A stretch of DNA of 64,000 bases, taken from Mytilus trossulus (Eukaryota > Mollusca > Bivalvia > Mytilida > Mytilidae). Shown here one piece after another: positions 45,632 to 55,689 of this stretch. Below the pieces are notes generated by a model. The model did no database searches and was not told where the DNA came from. It saw only the letters and a program-made list of their open reading frames with translations. The stretch is from positions 37,842,566 through 37,906,565 of the forward strand of contig NC_086375.1 in assembly GCF_036588685.1 (NCBI RefSeq), read 5' to 3'. The position numbers were made by a program, and so were the translations under genes. The stretch's first letter is position 1. Each line of letters begins with the position of its first letter.

Positions 45632-46020
45632 TAGATTATCTCAGATAAATTAGGTTTATCTGAGATAATCCCGGTTTATCTCAGATAAACTTAGATTATC
45701 TCAGCTTAATTCAAATTCGAAAAAATCCTAGTGTATCTCAGATAATACAGAAAATTCATTATCTGGAGAAAATCCCGGTTTATTTGAAAATATTAAGAAA
45801 AGCTAGGTTTATCTGAACGATTTTCAGATAATCCTAATTTATCTCCAGATAATTGATTATCTGAATTTCAGATAATTCATTATCTCATTTTCCAGATAAT
45901 TCAGTTTTAAAAATACCAAAGAATAATGTAACGAGTGTTCTGATTGGACGACAATCGTTTGCCAGATTATTTTTTAAAAATACCGTCAGATAATTCATTA
46001 TCTCATTTTCCAGATAATTA
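45632..46020. repeat. Dense cluster of TTATCT/AGATAA motifs
   Basis: About 20 occurrences of TTATCT or AGATAA in under 400 bp, many as the palindromes TTATCTCAGATAA and TTATCTGAGATAA. The right part is also a tandem pair of about 115-bp units (cattatctcattttccagat ... aatgtaacgagtgtt). No other part of the window has this density. Confidence 0.8.
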
Positions 46021-46955
46021 AGGTTTATTACGGATTCTAAATATACCAAAGAACAATGTAACGAGTGTTATAATTGGACTACAATCGTTTGCAAGATTTT
46101 ATATGAAAAATAGTTTTTATACCGTCCTTTTTTAGAAGAGGGGCGACGTTCTGCACACGGCACGCAATTAACAAACTACTTACGGTGTGGACATCATCGT
46201 TATTGACACCAGTCCTGGACAAGCGAAATTTGTTGAATAAATTAAAAAAAAACTGTGAAATACAGAAGGGCTGATTAGATACAATATACATCATATACTT
46301 GAAACATACTTAATAAACACATTTGTTAGCTGTTTTGACGCTAACTGACTGTTTATTACTGACGGCTAATTTCCGGGGGATAATAATTGAACTCTCATAT
46401 TCATTTAATCAGTCGATTTTAATCTTTTGATAATGACAACGGTTTTGTAAAATAATTAAATTTAACTATTTCGTCATGTGTCAGTAAACAAATAGAGATG
46501 AAAATCAAGTAATCCAATACACAAATAATGCACGATTCAATAATAGAAAAACAATTATTTCATCATGGTTATTGATATGACATACTTTTCATTTTGCTTT
46601 CAAAATAATTAAATACACTCATTAACACTAGAACACACCCGCGAAATCGCGGAACGTTGTGCACGATGTTCCTACAACTTAACGTTACACTGAAAATGCG
46701 ACGTCAAAGAGGATTTTTCGAAATTTTAACGTCGAATTTGTAAGTTTCATTCGGGTTGTTTTGTGTTGTTGGTTATTTTTGTCTCTGTTATTATTCTTTT
46801 AAAGTCTTTTAACCACGAATTGCCTCAAGTTGTGGATATCGATTTAACACCTGCAAAATGCTGTATTGTAAGTCATGTAAGAAGGAAAAATAAGACGGAA
46901 AGTTTTTCCATAAATAAATTAAAACAAAACTACATGTATATATGTACAAAACTTT
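46021..46955. other. Unassigned stretch
   Basis: Two short open frames (one per strand) without recognisable motifs; cacccgcgaaatcgcgg at about 46636 is a local GC-rich inverted word. No gene called. Confidence 0.35.
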
Positions 46956-48321
46956 TTAATCACATGCTGCTAAAATGTCATGATGCATATCATCTGTCAT
47001 TATAAATTTTCCATACCTTGATTCCACCCCAATACAAATATATCTAACACTGTTCAAGTAAATTAAAGACTTTTTTCCCTTGATTAATTTGAACTGAATA
47101 TTGTTTCCATTAACACATAATTTATCAAAATACAACCCTTCAATTAATTGAACCCCAGCTTGAAAAGTGTTTCCCCAGTCATCAAAAGTTGATTGATTTA
47201 GTTTTTTAACGTCGGATAAACACTTTAAAATATAATAGTTCTCTCCTGGATCGTCCGTAAAAGCGGATAAAATAATTCCGGGTTGAATCAATTCAATGAA
47301 AGTATTTTCATTGCTATTTGCGATAAGTCTTTCGGTTAACTCTGTTTCATGACAAAGTTTATATATACGAAAAATTCCGGCTTCGCTAGTACAAGAATTG
47401 TATTCATCGGGACAGTTGGAACAGTCGTAGCAGGACAAGTCTCGAATTAAACCAGTTCGAGGACTCGTACTTCTGATTTGGTGAATACACCTTACTGACG
47501 GAACGACTTTAAAAGATCTTGTTCTATTTCAGGGAACTTCCTCAACATATCTAAAAAATCGACGTTTGCATATAGCGGACTGCCTTGGAGTCTCTAAATT
47601 GTCCTTAAAAAGTTATAAAAATCATTTGCATTTTGAATAAACAATTTTCCTCTCGCCACTGCAAAATCAGCTTGATTTTTTATTAACCCCCCTGCCGCAT
47701 CTTGTACTCCTTTGGCATGTGATGTTTCAAAATAGTTTCTAACTATATTGAAACCAAAATCTTGTTTTGCATAGCTTATATCTCCGGAACAGTGCCTTGA
47801 TTTATATTGTGTGGCACACCCGTCTGTAAATTTGTGCATGGTTTTCATATCATAGTTAATACTCTTTAGGTAATCCGCTATTTGCCGTTGCGCCTCATGT
47901 GAAAAATTATGATCATGAACTTGATCAGGACTTATAACAAAAAACTGTTCTTTAACTAATCCAGCATTAACTTCAGGATCGGACGGACCGTCTAGATTTT
48001 CAATTGGATGCCTATAAATCACGGATACATGTATCGAAACTTCCGTTTTCTGAAAATAGCATGATTTAATTTCAATTTTATCTTTACACGAATAGTTTTC
48101 AGAAAATTCATGAATGCAAATAGCTTCATTTTTTTCAAGTTGCTCTTAATTAATTTCAGTTGTTCTGTTTGCCATTTTGCACGAAAAACGTGTGCTGAAA
48201 ACTTTGATATCAATTCAAGAAAGTACTTGAACATTTCTCCCGGTTTTGTGTTCACCTTCACAAGGCACAGCTCTTCCTTTTTCCGACTACCGTCAATATC
48301 TTTTTTTTTAAATTTCAACAC
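46956..48321 (-). pseudogene. Decayed transposon-associated gene of a multicopy metazoan family
   Basis: Three minus-strand frames form one broken protein. N-part (48321 to about 48136): HVFRAKWQTEQLKLIKSNL. A one-base shift in a run of seven T (48129-48135) restores EKNEAICIHEFSENYSCKDK. Then 48022-47594 gives HKFTDGCATQYKSRHCSGDI, YAKQDFGF, and NYFETSHAKGVQDAAGGLIK. An in-frame TAG follows, and the same frame continues YANVDFLDMLRKFPEIEQDL before a second shift near 47495 leads to LSCYDCSNCPDEYNSCTS and the C-part ending at 46956 (IYLNSVRYICIGVESRYGKF, HHDILAACD). The order HxFxxxWQ...HxFxENYxCK...FxDGCAxQYKS...GKGxxDxxxG..K is a recurrent, multicopy family in corals, molluscs and fish that I believe is transposon-derived, with conserved acidic residues suggesting a DDE-like catalytic core. 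Name unknown to me. Confidence 0.5.
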
Positions 48322-49454
48322 AGGATTTTTTTAATTATCTGGAACTTTTAATTGAAAAAAATTTAGCACAAACTTGTTACGTCGGAAATAAGCTTTTTCG
48401 GATTTTTGACGTTTTCCGACGTTGGGACAAAATGGCTACCGTTTTGTAAATATTCGTATCATTTTATCACTTTTAGACTCAAATATGTAGTAAATAAAAA
48501 AAAATTCTTGTGATCTTGTTCTCTTCGTGTATCTAACTTTTGTTTTAATAAATTATAAACAACTTATTGAAATATCAGGTAAAAAAAACACATTTAGAGC
48601 TTTGACAAATGAAATATCAAGTGGGACAAAACGGCTACCGGTTGAAAAACGACTGCGTAGAGAAGATTTTTTAAAATCTACAATTTTTGAACTCACGAAC
48701 AAGGAGGCAAATATTTGGTCTATCGGAAGATGTTATTATTATCTTACCTTTTTAAGACATTTTCTTCTATATATACTCATAGAATTCACTTTTTGTCGTT
48801 AAGTCAACGAAAAACGTCGTTGGACATATTTCTTGTTTAAGCTTAATCTGCTGTCACCGAGTCAACAAAAATTTGACAAAAAAACGGCTTTTAAGTCACA
48901 AAGAACCAACACACGTCGTTGTTCCCGCCAAGTTTCGGGAAGATCAGAGAATAAGAAATAGCATCACTATACATAAAAGTTAAAACAGTTGTTTGAAAAT
49001 GTAACGTTGGACATCCGTTTTCTTGCATAACTTTGTTGTTTAAATCGTCAAATATTTTAGATATAACTAAGTATATGACCAAGAGCTAAAACAATATAAT
49101 TAAAAACATTTTCTGAATTTATTTTCATCTTGGAACGTGTTTGCCGACATTTTTTTTTGTTTTGCGATGGAATTTCGAAGATTCTGTTTTAAATCCCAGA
49201 GGTTGTATGAACAGCGTGCGTAACGTTGAGGCATTCAGAGCGTATTTGAAAGGATGTAAAGTGTCGTAGGAAGAATTTTTTAAAAGATTTTATGACTTGA
49301 GAATTTCAGGAAAAGAATCAAAAGTACTAAAAGGTACTTGGGGACAGGAAAATGTTTTTTAACCCTCCTCCGTTATTTCCAAAATTCCCATTTTTTGTTT
49401 TCTATTAATTTCATTATGAACATACATTTAGTGTACATGTATTATGAACATTCC
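48322..49454. other. Unassigned AT-rich stretch
   Basis: gtgggacaaaacggctaccg (48617) echoes gttgggacaaaatggctacc (48421), and acgtcgttg recurs nearby. No recognisable gene; the open frames on both strands lack motifs. Confidence 0.35.
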
Positions 49455-49710
49455 AGTCAGAAGCCTGTAATTCAGTGGTTCAGTGATATTTGTTTTTCGT
49501 TCATTTTTTGTACATAAATAAGGCTGTTAGTTTTCTCAATTGAATTGTTTTACATTGTCATTTCGGGGCCTTTTATACCAGACTATGCAGTATCGGCTTT
49601 TGCTTATTGTTGAAGGCCGTAAAGTGACCTTTAAATGTTAATTTCGGTGTCAGTTTGGTCTCTTGTGGAGAGCTGTCTCATTGGCATTCATACCACATCT
49701 TCTTTTTTTG
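49455..49710 (+). repeat. Mussel dispersed repeat, partial copy
   Basis: From cagtcagaagcctgtaattc through gttgaaggccgtaaagtgac to tgtctcattggcattcatac; the right-hand half of the family at 41040-41560. Confidence 0.65.
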
Positions 49711-49899
49711 TAAAACATTTAGTGACTTGATAATTTCAGAAAAGGTATCAAAAGTCATAGGTAATTTGGGACAGGATAATGGTTTTCCTAGCCCGGCTCC
49801 TCCTTTTTCCACAAAAAAATCCTTTTTTTGTTTGTTCTCTATTAATTTTAATGACACATGAATAATTTTAGCGCTTATCTGTATATAATGAACTGTCAT

Positions 49900-50240
49900 T
49901 ACAGGGTGGTCGGGACTGAGCGGATTTAGGGGGCCCGCCCCCCTCTTTCTTGAAAATAATTGGTTGCTTATATAGGGAATCACTGAAGCATGACCGGAGC
50001 GGGCCCCTCTTAGGCAGTCAACGGGCCCCTGCGTATGAAAATTTCTGGATCCGACACTGCAGAGGGGCCCTGATCCCAATATCCCGGGCTTAAAACATGA
50101 AATCCTGAGGTTCTGAATTTATTATACAAATTAAATATCTCGACATCCCGAAATTCGAATAAAGAAATCCCGGATCCCGAAATGGTCAATCCTGAAATTT
50201 CTATCTTAAAAACACCCGTTCCAGACGTCCCGAAAGTGTA
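49900..50240 (+). repeat. GC-rich repeat block with TCCCGA-rich repeat, copy 3
   Basis: 49900-50060 is unusually GC-rich for the window (gggcccgcccccc, gcgggcccctcttaggcag). 50062-50240 is a decayed relative of 1964-2165. The two minus-strand open frames here come from these repeats. Confidence 0.6.
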
Positions 50241-50367
50241 TTTTCTTTTTACAGTCACTTCTCAGTTTAATAATTGATCCACAGCGGTCATTGATTGATT
50301 ATTCAGACCCTCTCTATTAAATAAAACCTGGCGGACTGCCGTGGATAGAAAACTTGAAAATTATATC

Positions 50368-50583
50368 AGACAGAAAAATACACTTTATTCGTAGTATATG
50401 TATTTATTTCAAAGAAAAAAAGAAAAACGCAAACCGGGGTTCTAATTTGACTTAAAATTCATCTAATGACGGATATAAGACAGAAAATACACTGTATTCG
50501 TAGTATTAATGTATGTTCAAAGTATACAGAAAAACGCAAACCGGAAAGCTAATCTGACTTAAAATTTTGCCCAATGACGGAAA
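50368..50583. repeat. Tandem pair of about 110-bp units
   Basis: gacagaaaaatacactttattcg and gacagaaaatacactgtatt begin the two units; both contain aaaaacgcaaaccgg, tgacttaaaatt and aatgacgga. Confidence 0.75.
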
Positions 50584-51760
50584 CATATCCGGACGTCTTT
50601 TTTCTCGTTTTTCACCCAAAATAACTCAATCCGAATAACCATATGAATGGATGACAAATGCGATTATGCACTGTACCCATAGGACACAGAGGCATGATGA
50701 TTAATTTATTGTGGAAAGAAGAGAAGCGACACCCAAAATGAGGTCTTCTCGTTTAAAAGTATAGATATTTAAACAAACTCATCCTTCGGATTCGTTTGCT
50801 TAAATATGCTAACTCGTAAAAACCATGGTATATATAGTACATAACAGGCATAGGTTTGACAATCATGCATGTCACCCGTAATTACATTTACATGTAAAAA
50901 TTTCCCTATTTGGATCCAGATTTAAAAACAGAATGAAGAGGGTTTCTCCTGTTTCTTAGCGAGTAATTTAAATCTGGCTTTAAGGTTTAAACTCTGATTT
51001 CATGAGTAAGACACATGGTATATAAAATTTGTAATATAAATAAATTGATTGACAGCTTCCAGACCTTCAACTAATATTGAAAATTGATCACGTTACAGTT
51101 TTATCCAATGAAATGGAAGCTCGCGCAAGTCACTTTGCACTTCGTGTATGATCGTCTGTGTATTTCATGTAATAAAACCCCTGAATTTGCAGAAAGAAAA
51201 GAGGATTAAATAATTATTCTGATGACAGTAGGAATGTTTTTTTTGTTTTCAATGTATCATACAAGGAATAATATTCAATTACTGTCTTCATCTATTTGAA
51301 AAATACTTTTCTTCCCTTATTTTATTAATTCGATTATTAGATTATTTATTAAAACACAATTTTAATGATAAAACAATGTATTTAAACAGTGGCGGATCCA
51401 GGGGCGTAGATATTGTACGTCCCTCTGATTGATCGCAAAAAAAAATCATGTTTTTTTTCACAGATATATATTTGTAGCCGATATTCATTCTCTTTTATAT
51501 ACGTACCTACACCCTTTATAAATCAAAATTTAATTGAATTTTTGCAAAGGAAATGATAATTTTACATTTCATATTTTTCAAAACTGAAAGAAAAAACATT
51601 TAGTGATTGTTTCCAAAATTAAGGGAATTCGTAACAATCCTATATAGTTGAAAATGTGGTACACATAATTTATTGCTTTTTCTTATAAAATGAAGATCTT
51701 GACTTTTTAGTACGTTTTACAGTTTCCTAAATATTTTAGAGGCGGATACATTTTAAAGAA
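50584..51760. other. AT-rich stretch, no gene
   Basis: A weak hairpin at about 50768-50808 (tatttaaacaaac and gtttgcttaaata around cttcgg) is the only structure seen. 51390-51420 (cagtggcggatccaggggcg) resembles the edge of a dispersed repeat. Confidence 0.4.
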
Positions 51761-51830
51761 AAAGGTGGAGCTTCAGCCATGGAATAACATGAACATGAAT
51801 ATGTTATACCATGGCTGAAGCTCCGCCTTT
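51761..51830. repeat. Palindrome with 30-bp arms and 10-base loop
   Basis: The left arm (51761-51790, aaaggtggagcttcagccat...) and right arm (51801-51830, ...atggctgaagctccgccttt) pair at 28 of 30 bases. Similarity continues outward for about 12 more bases with gaps (aaagaa and ttcctttga). It would form a long stable hairpin. Confidence 0.85.
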
Positions 51831-52164
51831 TTTCCTTTGAAATCTAGTTGAGTTGCATATTTAATTAGCAAAGTATGGTACAACATAAATTTGCATATAA
51901 TATACCATGGTTTTCCCTCACCACACTTTTTAAGCAAATTATTTCATAAAAACATCAAAGGAAAAAATCAAATTTATGTTACAAATGGGAAATAAATATA
52001 CAACCTCCCCCAATAAATGTTGACATAACAGGAAAAAAGTAATAAAAGTTTCTTTTAAGACTGCTCAAAACAAAACAAAAAATAACTAATGCACGAAAAA
52101 GATATTTTGAAAGATTAACATTCCTAAGGTTTCTGTTTTATATTTTTCTCTTATCTTTTATTCT

Positions 52165-54515
52165 AAATTAAATTATCACTTCTGACTGAAACTAAAAAAG
52201 AGTTATAAGCGAGTAATGGATAAGAGCATTCGTAAACATAGAAAGCAAATTAGACACAAGATAGAAAACTTAAAATCGATTAACCCGAAAGAATACTGGA
52301 AGATTTTGAACGGTGGTAAAAGGGGAAACAATCCATGTGTACATATTTATATTTTGTTTGATTATTTTAAGAATTTAAATATAGGAAATTCTGAAGATGA
52401 AGAGATTGTTTTAGAAAATCAGAACAATGTAAAAGATTTAAATGTTATATTAAATTCACCTATTACAGAAGAGGAAATTGAAAAATCTTTGAGAAAGTTA
52501 AAAAAAATAATAAATCCTCTGGTGATGATATGATTGTAAATGAATATTTAAAACACTCTTTTAGTGTAATGTCACAGGTGTTTGTGAAACTTTTTAATAT
52601 TATATTTGACAGTGGAACTATCCCTGATAATTGGCTTTCTGGAAATATAATAACTTTATTTAAGAATAAAGGTAACAAACATGATCCTAGCAATTTTAGA
52701 CCTATAACAGTTATAAGCTGCTTTGGGAAATTATTTACTTCTATTTTGAATTCACGTTTGAATAAATTTTCCGATGATTTTTGTTTACTATGTCCGAATC
52801 AAGCTGGTTTCAGAGAAGGTTATTCTACTACAGATAATTTATTTGTTATCTACATGCTTATTAGTATCATGAAAAATAAGAAAAAGAAACTGTTCTGTGC
52901 ATTCGTAGATTTTGCTAAAGCCTTTGATACTGTTTGGAGAAAGGGTCTTTGGCATAAATTACTTGTGAATGATATTAACGGTAAAATGTGTAATGTAATT
53001 TTTAATATGTACACTGGTATTAAATCTCGTATTATGTATAATGGTTAAATGTCAGAATACTTTTCATGCAATATCGGTGTAAGACAGGGTGAAAATGTGT
53101 CTCTTTTTTTATTTTCATTGTATTTGAACGACCTTCAACAGTTTATTGAAGAAAAAAATGTATGTGGTTTAAATTGTATTACTGATGAAATAGAGAATGA
53201 GTTTGATATCTACTTAAAACTGAAAATTAAAAATGTGTTATTATACGCAGATGATACAGTGTTATTTTCGGATAATGCATCCAATCTACAGTTGCAATTA
53301 GATATATTCTTTGAATAAAAATATTGCAGTACCTGGAAATTAAAAGTTAACACAAGTAAAACTAAGATAACATTTTTTTCTGGTGGTAGATTACCCAAAA
53401 ATATTAACTTTATATATGACGGAAATGCATTGGAGATAGTCAATGAATTGACATATCTTGGGTTGAATTTTTCAAGAACAGGTAGCTTTATGAGTGCTAA
53501 GAAGATTTTAGTTGAAAAGCAAATAAAGCAATGTATGAAGTATTGAAAAATGGGAGGTTGCACAACTTGTCAGTGAAATCACAATATGATCTTTTTGATA
53601 AAATTGTGAAGCCAATTCTCCTGTATGGGTGTGAGATTTGGGGTTTCAGTAATACTGATATTATAGAAAAAGTGCATCTAAAATTTTGTAAACTATTATT
53701 AAACCTTAAGAAGTCGACACCCAATTTTATGATTTATGGTGAACTTGGTATTTATCCCATGTCTTTATATACACAGCTGCGTATGGTTAATTTTTGGTCA
53801 AAAATGGTTAACGGGGATGATAACAGTAGGTCAGGTTGGTTGAAACACATTAAAAATATATTAGATAAATGTGGATACAGCAATATTTGGTTGTCACAAG
53901 GAAATTTCAATTCTAAGTGGTTGGGTATTAGTTTAAAACAAAAGTTATTTGATCAGTTTCAACAGAAATGGAGAGCTGATATTGACTGTTCGCCAAAACG
54001 TTTGGCCTACAAATTGTATTAACAAAATTTTAAATTTGAGGAATATCTGAATATTTTAAATGTTAAAGATAGAATTACATATTGTAGATTTCGTACGGGT
54101 AACCATAAGTTACCCATCGAAACTGGTAGATGGTATAAGATTGAGCGAAACCTTAGATATTGTAACGTATGTCATTGTAACGAGATTGGTGATGAATTTC
54201 ATTACACTTTGCAGTGTAGTTCTTTGGCAAATTTTCAAGCACAATATTTGGATACTTTTTCTTACACAGATGTAACATACTAAAATTAAAAATAAGTTGA
54301 AAAAGCTGTGCAAATTTATCAGGATTATAACTTTTCAAGTGAGTCTTCCTGGTTAATCACCACTCTTCTTTACTATATTGTTTATTATATATTATTTGTT
54401 ATTTTCATCTCATCTTGTCATGTGTGTTTGTGTAATGATATATGACTTTTGATGAACTTCTTTGTACCATTGTATCTTTATGGTGTTTAAGAAATAAAGA
54501 ATATTGACTCAAAAA
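52165..54515 (+). pseudogene. 5'-truncated, dead non-LTR (LINE) retrotransposon
   Basis: One reverse transcriptase frame broken by at least three in-frame stops (near 53046, 53316 and 54020) and two frameshifts (A run near 52500; near 53518). In order: YKRVMDKSIRKHRKQIRHKI; GTIPDNWLSGNIITLFKNKG; NFRPITVISCFGKLF; PNQAGFREGYSTTDN; FCAFVDFAKAFDTVW (first catalytic Asp); IGVRQGENVS; VLLYADDTVLFSD (YADD); LKVNTSKTKITFFSGG; LTYLGLNFSRTGSF; VKPILLYGCEIWGF. After the RT comes FRTGNHKLPIETGRW and a Cys/His knuckle (CNVCHCNEIGDEFHYTLQC). The layout fits the Jockey/CR1/I group of LINEs; the exact clade is not decided. It starts mid-protein near 52165 and ends at an A-rich tail after aataaagaatattgactc. 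No endonuclease domain remains. Confidence 0.85.
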
Positions 54516-54791
54516 CTAGCATATTTTAACACACAAGACACAAAATCACAATCCAGTGATATGAATTTATTTCTTGAATTAGATCCTTCTCACAGGAAAT
54601 ATCCTTCTATAATAATTAATTCAGAGCTCTTCAAAATTGACGAAGAACATATAGAAAAGAAAGAAAAGAAATCTAAAATGTGTTCGTCAATCCGTGTACA
54701 AAGAAAGAATGGAACTTCATCCAGTTCAACCAAAAATCCATCTGAATTTCACATACCTCTTGATGATATTGGTATTGTCTCTGTGTTGTAA
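54504..54791 (+). CDS. Unassigned open frame, possible terminal exon
   Basis: Open frame after ctcaaaaactag; the first ATG is at 54561. It reads MNLFLELDPSHRKYPSIIIN, continues with a Lys/Glu-rich run (EEHIEKKEKKSK) and a Ser/Thr tract and ends FHIPLDDIGIVSVL. AATAAA follows at 54916. It is less repetitive than most open frames here and looks like a cytoplasmic C-terminal tail, but no upstream exon was identified and the LINE ends right before it. No family recognised. Confidence 0.3.
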   Translation: MTQKLAYFNTQDTKSQSSDMNLFLELDPSHRKYPSIIINSELFKIDEEHIEKKEKKSKMCSSIRVQRKNGTSSSSTKNPSEFHIPLDDIGIVSVL

Positions 54792-54984
54792 CAAACACAG
54801 ATGTTTCAGCATATTTTGTACATAATTAAAATAACTCTACCAAGTTGTAAAATGCTGGTCCTAAGCATGAAAAATGGAGGAGACAATTCAATTATTTAGT
54901 CGATTTATAAGTAAAAATAAATGATTTCATAAAATTGGCAAGACAAGATAAATTCATCAAACTTGTAAGACAAGGCGAACGTAT

Positions 54985-55409
54985 GACAGAAAGTCACAGG
55001 ACAAAAAGTCACAATTCAGTTTTGAGATTACTTTTGAACAAGAACACATTTATTTTGAAAATATTTTTTTCACATTTTTCTTGAAGTTTTATGTTTCAAG
55101 CAACTTTGTAATAAAAATCTTCTCAATAAATATCAATAACGATCAAGTAATTGTTATGAAAATAAAATGTCAAAGTGACTTGGAACCTAAATGGCTTTAT
55201 TTTGCCAATATCAATATTCTTTGCATGATTAAAATTTAATACATCTTCATTTATCAAGGTTTATGACCTTTTTTCTTAACTTAAAAAGGATTATCTGTAA
55301 TAAAAACTTAAAGAAAATATTTCAAAATATATTTGAACAATTGTCAAAAAAATATTTGTGACTTTTTGTCCTATCAAATTTGTGACTTTATGTCCTGTGA
55401 CTTTCTGTC
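54985..55409. mobile_element. 425-bp TIR element
   Basis: GACAGAAAGTCACAGGACA at 54985 onward is mirrored by tgtcctgtgactttctgtc ending at 55409. On the right side the motif gtgactttttgtcc occurs once more just inside. The flanks both carry acaagataa. A relic of the same end (gtagaaagtcacagggcaaa) sits at 55667, at the edge of the satellite. Confidence 0.7.
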
Positions 55410-55689
55410 CGTTTACCGACAAGACAAGATAATTTATTAAAACTGAGGCACTCGTTACAAAATTAAAAGTCAAGATTCTTATAAGAAAAAAATCTCACTT
55501 TCACTTTGTTTCTTTTTATTAAGGTAAATAAATAACATGTTTTTTAAAATTTCATTCTACAAGTTTTAATTATTTATTTTTTCCAGACAGTCAATTGACA
55601 TGACAATAGTAAACTAAGGAAGTTGATAATCCTCTGAGACTCTGTTTGAATGTATTTAAAACGAATGTAGAAAGTCACAGGGCAAAAAG
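55410..55689. other. Spacer before the satellite
   Basis: AT-rich; ends with the fragment gtagaaagtcacagggcaaa that matches the TIR of the preceding element. Confidence 0.4.

Noticed and set aside
48110-48334. Plus-strand frame opposite the decayed transposon gene
   Set aside because: Antisense shadow of the minus-strand coding relic.
49678-50258. Two minus-strand frames of 133 and 82 codons
   Set aside because: Composed of a mussel dispersed repeat, a GC-rich repeat block and the TCCCGA repeat.
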